Shown here: positions 61,131 through 64,000 of the stretch, piece by piece | Layout: each line of letters begins with the position of its first letter | Position numbering within the stretch: the stretch's first letter is position 1 | Source of the DNA: Solitalea agri | GTDB lineage: Bacteria > Bacteroidota > Bacteroidia > Sphingobacteriales > Sphingobacteriaceae | Direction of reading: 5' to 3' | Length of the DNA: 64,000 nt | Assembly (NCBI RefSeq): GCF_023914155.1 | Contig: NZ_JAMWYS010000013.1 | Coordinates: 1 to 64,000 of the forward strand | Made by a program: the position numbers and the translations under genes | The notes under the pieces: model-generated | The model's input: the letters and a program-made list of their open reading frames with translations, nothing else | Told to the model about the DNA's origin: nothing | Databases searched by the model: none

Positions 61131-63476
61131 TTACTTGTTGTTTTGTGGGTTTGAAGTACCTGAGGCCGAACTTCTTTCCAATTGCATTTGGTTCGGCTGC
61201 TTAGCTCTTTGTTGCTGTTTGAATAACTGAAACTGAGAGGCAACCGATGCTTCAGGATAGCTGTTGTTAGCTTGGTTAATATCTGCTGTTTCCTGTAATG
61301 GATCGATAGTGAACTGTTTTACAGGTTTTTCGGTAACAAATATCTTCGAGACTTTATCGTTGTTTCTTCTCCATATTTCAGCCGGAATACGAACAATTTC
61401 TTTTGAACCATCTTCGTATTGCATTTGTAAAATAATTGGCATCACCAATCCTCCAACATTCTCGAAATCGATTAAATAAACATTTGTCGATGATGTTGAA
61501 AGCTGTTTTTCATTATCATTTAAGTTGCTGGTGAATAATTGATAACGTTTACGGTCGCTTTCGGTAACCTCCAGGGCATCGTATTTATTATAGAAATCCT
61601 GCAAGTCAGGGAAACGATCAACTCGATATTGTTTAATGCTTTTTTGATTGCGTTGATCCGAAACAGTTTTTGGAGCACTATCTTTTTTCTGACGTTGAGC
61701 AGTTTTTTCAATATCAGGGTTTTGGGAATCAACCTTGTACCAGCTTACGTTTTTAATGGCAATATCAACGGCATCAGTTCCATAAAACCAGCCTCTCCAA
61801 AACCAATCGAGGTCAACGGCCGATGCATCTTCCATCGTTCTGAAGAAATCGGCAGGTTCAGGATGTTTAAACTTCCAACGTTTAGCGTATTCTTTAAACG
61901 AATAGTCGAAAAGCTCGCGACCCATTACCGTTTCACGTAAAATGTTTAAAGCCGTTGCCGGTTTACCATAGGCATTATTTCCAAATTGGATGATCGACTC
62001 TGAGTTCGACATGATCGGCTCTAAAGTTGATTTGTCACTTGCCATGTAGCTGGTGATGTTCTTAGGTTCACCTCTTCTTGATGGATAATTTTGCTCCCAT
62101 TCCTGTTCCGAAAGATATTGAAGGAATGTATTCAAGCCTTCATCCATCCAGCTCCACTGACGTTCGTCAGAATTTACAATCATAGGGAAGAAGTTATGGC
62201 CAACTTCGTGGATAACCACAGAGATTAGACCATATTTAGTTTCTGCCGCATAAGTGCCATCTTTTTCAGGACGAGGGCCATTGAAACAGATCATAGGGTA
62301 TTCCATACCGCCCACTGGTCCGTTAACCGAAATGGCAACAGGGTAAGGGTAATCGAAGGTATAGCGCGAATAAACCTCTAAAGTATGTGCAGCGGCCTGC
62401 GTTGAGTATTTTTCCCAAAGCGGATTGCCTTCTTTAGGGTAGGCCGACATAGCCATAACGGTTTTGCCGTTTACATTTACACCCATGGCATCCCAAATAA
62501 ATTTACGTGAAGAAGCCCATGCAAAGTCGCGTACGTTATCGCCCTGGAAAATCCAGGTTTTTTTATCTTTTGAATGTGATTTTTCTTTTTGAGTAGCTTC
62601 CTCCTGAGAAACAATAATTACAGGCTTTTTAACAGAAGCTTTGGCTTGCTCTAAACGGTCAATTTGTTGTTTGCTAAGTACCTGACTTTGATTTTGAAGG
62701 ATGCCGGTAGCCATTACAATATGATCAGCAGGAACGGTTAAGCTTACTTTATAGTCGCCAAACTCCAGTGCAAACTCACCGGTTCCTAAGAACTGTTTGT
62801 TTTGCCATCCATTTACATCATCATAAACGCATAAACGAGGGAACCACTGCGCCATTTCGTAAATGTAGTTTCCATCTTCAAAATACTCCATTCCGCCACG
62901 GCCACCTGTTTTACGTGAATCGTTGATATAATTGAACCAATCAACCGAGAAGCTGAAACTTGCTCCGGGTTTAAGGGGTTGTGGAAGATCCACACGCATC
63001 ATCGTTTTGTTGATGGTGAAAGGTAGGCTTTTCCCTGCGGCGTCTTTTACACTTTTAATGGTATAACCTAATTTTGATTTGTTGTTAGCCGTTAATCGTT
63101 CTAAAGCGTCAAAACTCATGTTCTCTACCTTACCATTGGTTTGCGTAAGCGAAGCGTCAGAATTTGCAGCATAATTATTCTGATCGAGCTGCAGCCAAAC
63201 GTAGGTCAATACATCAGGAGAATTGTTGTGATAGGTGATGGTTTCTGAACCGGTAAGGCTCTGGTTGTCGTCATTTAGTTCAGCCTTAATTACGTAATCA
63301 ACCTTTTGTTGCCAGTATGCATGTCCCGGGGCTCCCGAAGCGGTTCGGTATTCATTTGGCGTAGGTAAAATTTCTTGTAATTGGTGAAATTTATTGTTGT
63401 TATAACTGCCCGACTGAGCAAAAACGGAATGATAACTAATAAATGCTAATGCAGTAACGAGTACTTTTTTCTTCAT
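61131..63476 (-). CDS. M1-family zinc aminopeptidase
   Basis: This 781-residue exported metallopeptidase has a signal peptide (MKKKVLVTALAFISYHSVFA), an M1 N-terminal beta domain and the substrate motif GPVGGMEYP (GxMEN-like). The zinc site is HEVGHNFFPM with the third ligand Glu in WSWMDEGLNTF. The C-terminal 150 residues form an extra domain rich in Gln, Ser and Asn. I chose ATG 63476; the ATG at 63527 would place 17 residues before the signal peptide. It lies between DUF6702 and HupE-like genes, a recurring Bacteroidota trio. Confidence 0.92.
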   Translation of the reverse strand: MKKKVLVTALAFISYHSVFAQSGSYNNNKFHQLQEILPTPNEYRTASGAPGHAYWQQKVDYVIKAELNDDNQSLTGSETITYHNNSPDVLTYVWLQLDQNNYAANSDASLTQTNGKVENMSFDALERLTANNKSKLGYTIKSVKDAAGKSLPFTINKTMMRVDLPQPLKPGASFSFSVDWFNYINDSRKTGGRGGMEYFEDGNYIYEMAQWFPRLCVYDDVNGWQNKQFLGTGEFALEFGDYKVSLTVPADHIVMATGILQNQSQVLSKQQIDRLEQAKASVKKPVIIVSQEEATQKEKSHSKDKKTWIFQGDNVRDFAWASSRKFIWDAMGVNVNGKTVMAMSAYPKEGNPLWEKYSTQAAAHTLEVYSRYTFDYPYPVAISVNGPVGGMEYPMICFNGPRPEKDGTYAAETKYGLISVVIHEVGHNFFPMIVNSDERQWSWMDEGLNTFLQYLSEQEWEQNYPSRRGEPKNITSYMASDKSTLEPIMSNSESIIQFGNNAYGKPATALNILRETVMGRELFDYSFKEYAKRWKFKHPEPADFFRTMEDASAVDLDWFWRGWFYGTDAVDIAIKNVSWYKVDSQNPDIEKTAQRQKKDSAPKTVSDQRNQKSIKQYRVDRFPDLQDFYNKYDALEVTESDRKRYQLFTSNLNDNEKQLSTSSTNVYLIDFENVGGLVMPIILQMQYEDGSKEIVRIPAEIWRRNNDKVSKIFVTEKPVKQFTIDPLQETADINQANNSYPEASVASQFQLFKQQQRAKQPNQMQLERSSASGTSNPQNNK

Positions 63477-63622
63477 GCGCTTATTTGGAATGGATTGAGG
63501 GCTAAATGTAATAGCTTGAAGTTGCAATAGAAATTTGTTGTTGTAACATTTTTATGGTCTTTGTTTGTAAAAGCCAAATTACTATAAAGAACAAATTAAA
63601 ATTACCTGATTAAATTTGGTGT

Positions 63623-64000
63623 TTACCATGGAAATCGCTGCCACATCCAAATGGCTGATTGAGCTAGAACCGGAATTGAGATCAAATAGCTAATGGTTTT
63701 TGGTTGCAGTTTACAGAATCTTATCAGACAATAAATAACAGTTAGAATAAAGCTTATAATTATAACCTGACCGAATTCTAAACCTAGGTTAAAAGGAAGT
63801 AGGGTAGTGAATGCATTAAACTCCATACCCATGAAAAGGTCTTTCAGTAGGCGCGAAAACCCCATACCATGTATTAATCCGAAGAAACCAGAGAATAAAA
63901 CCCGGTAGTTGTGCAACTGTGGAATAAAAAGATTCTCCACACAGGTAAAAAAGATAGTGAATGCGATAAGGAATTCTACCAAATTACCATTTATTGAGAT
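63623..64000 (-). CDS. HupE/UreJ-like membrane protein, 5' end cut by the window
   Basis: Only the C-terminal part is in the window. The frame stays open to the edge (LVEFLIAFTIFFTCVENLF reads through from outside). GLIHGMGFS and PFNLGLEFGQ are hallmarks of the HupE/UreJ family, which includes putative metal (Ni/Co) or proton-coupled permeases. Four helices are visible. Typical members are about 190 residues, so 65-75 residues are missing. It lies upstream of the M1 aminopeptidase gene on the same strand. Confidence 0.85.
   Translation of the reverse strand: MSINGNLVEFLIAFTIFFTCVENLFIPQLHNYRVLFSGFFGLIHGMGFSRLLKDLFMGMEFNAFTTLLPFNLGLEFGQVIIISFILTVIYCLIRFCKLQPKTISYLISIPVLAQSAIWMWQRFPW

Noticed and set aside
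1-64000. tRNA, rRNA or insertion sequences
   Set aside because: No T-loop-like GGTTCRAATCC with matching acceptor stems, no rRNA sequence and no transposase frame were seen in the gaps.

Overview
The window comes from the chromosome of a Bacteroidota bacterium, most likely of the order Sphingobacteriales (Pedobacter/Solitalea-like; the genus cannot be fixed from sequence alone). The evidence is an AT-rich genome, a GldC gliding protein, Bacteroidota-type promoters (TAnnTTTG at -7), few Shine-Dalgarno sequences, DUF6702, a CCDC81-type HU protein, and an ExbB-ExbD-TonB operon read together with a TPR protein and an outer-membrane barrel. No tRNA, rRNA, CRISPR array, integrase or insertion sequence was seen.

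Layout. 0-6.4 kb holds two APC amino-acid permeases, a membrane pyrophosphatase with an unusual cysteine-rich tail, and a cold-shock protein. 6.4-15.2 kb is one long minus-strand envelope operon: TPR protein, beta-barrel, CCDC81-HU membrane protein, ExbB, ExbD, TonB-like protein, then folC. 15.5-20.1 kb has pyrR-pyrB and cmk-rpsA. 20.3-24.1 kb has small membrane proteins (TM2, DUF2752, DUF4870-like, DUF5684-like), an M48 protease and ArfB. 24.2-30.6 kb has a biotin carboxylase, riboflavin synthase, a class-C serine hydrolase and an MprF-like flippase/synthase. 30.9-46.9 kb is mixed metabolism and housekeeping: NUDIX, GNAT, esterase, TMEM175 channel, HscA, ketoacyl synthase, cysteine synthase-like enzyme, Crp/Fnr regulator, MBL hydrolase, dihydroorotase, ORF6N protein, DEAD-box helicase, GldC, PepE and threonine aldolase.

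The outstanding region is 47.6-49.86 kb. It has no credible protein gene but carries five tandem copies of a roughly 190-300 nt unit. Every copy starts with an FNR-type dyad (TGAT-N4-RTCA) centred exactly 41.5 bp before the predicted start of transcription. It is followed by a -7 element, a set of conserved inverted repeats, and a 3' stem ending in a T-run. One stem pair shows a compensatory C:G to T:A change in copy 5. I read this as an array of five paralogous, probably FNR/Crp-controlled structured small RNAs. I do not recognise the family.

Downstream, 50.2-51.7 kb encodes a small secreted protein with KGYYSI repeats and a DUF2891 protein. Lon follows. 54.5-60.4 kb is a complete 4-hydroxyproline catabolic cluster (dihydrodipicolinate synthase-like deaminase, ketoglutarate-semialdehyde dehydrogenase, 4-hydroxyproline epimerase, FAD-dependent D-amino-acid dehydrogenase) with a divergent AraC regulator. 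The window ends with a DUF6702 protein, an M1 aminopeptidase and a HupE/UreJ-like protein cut by the window edge.
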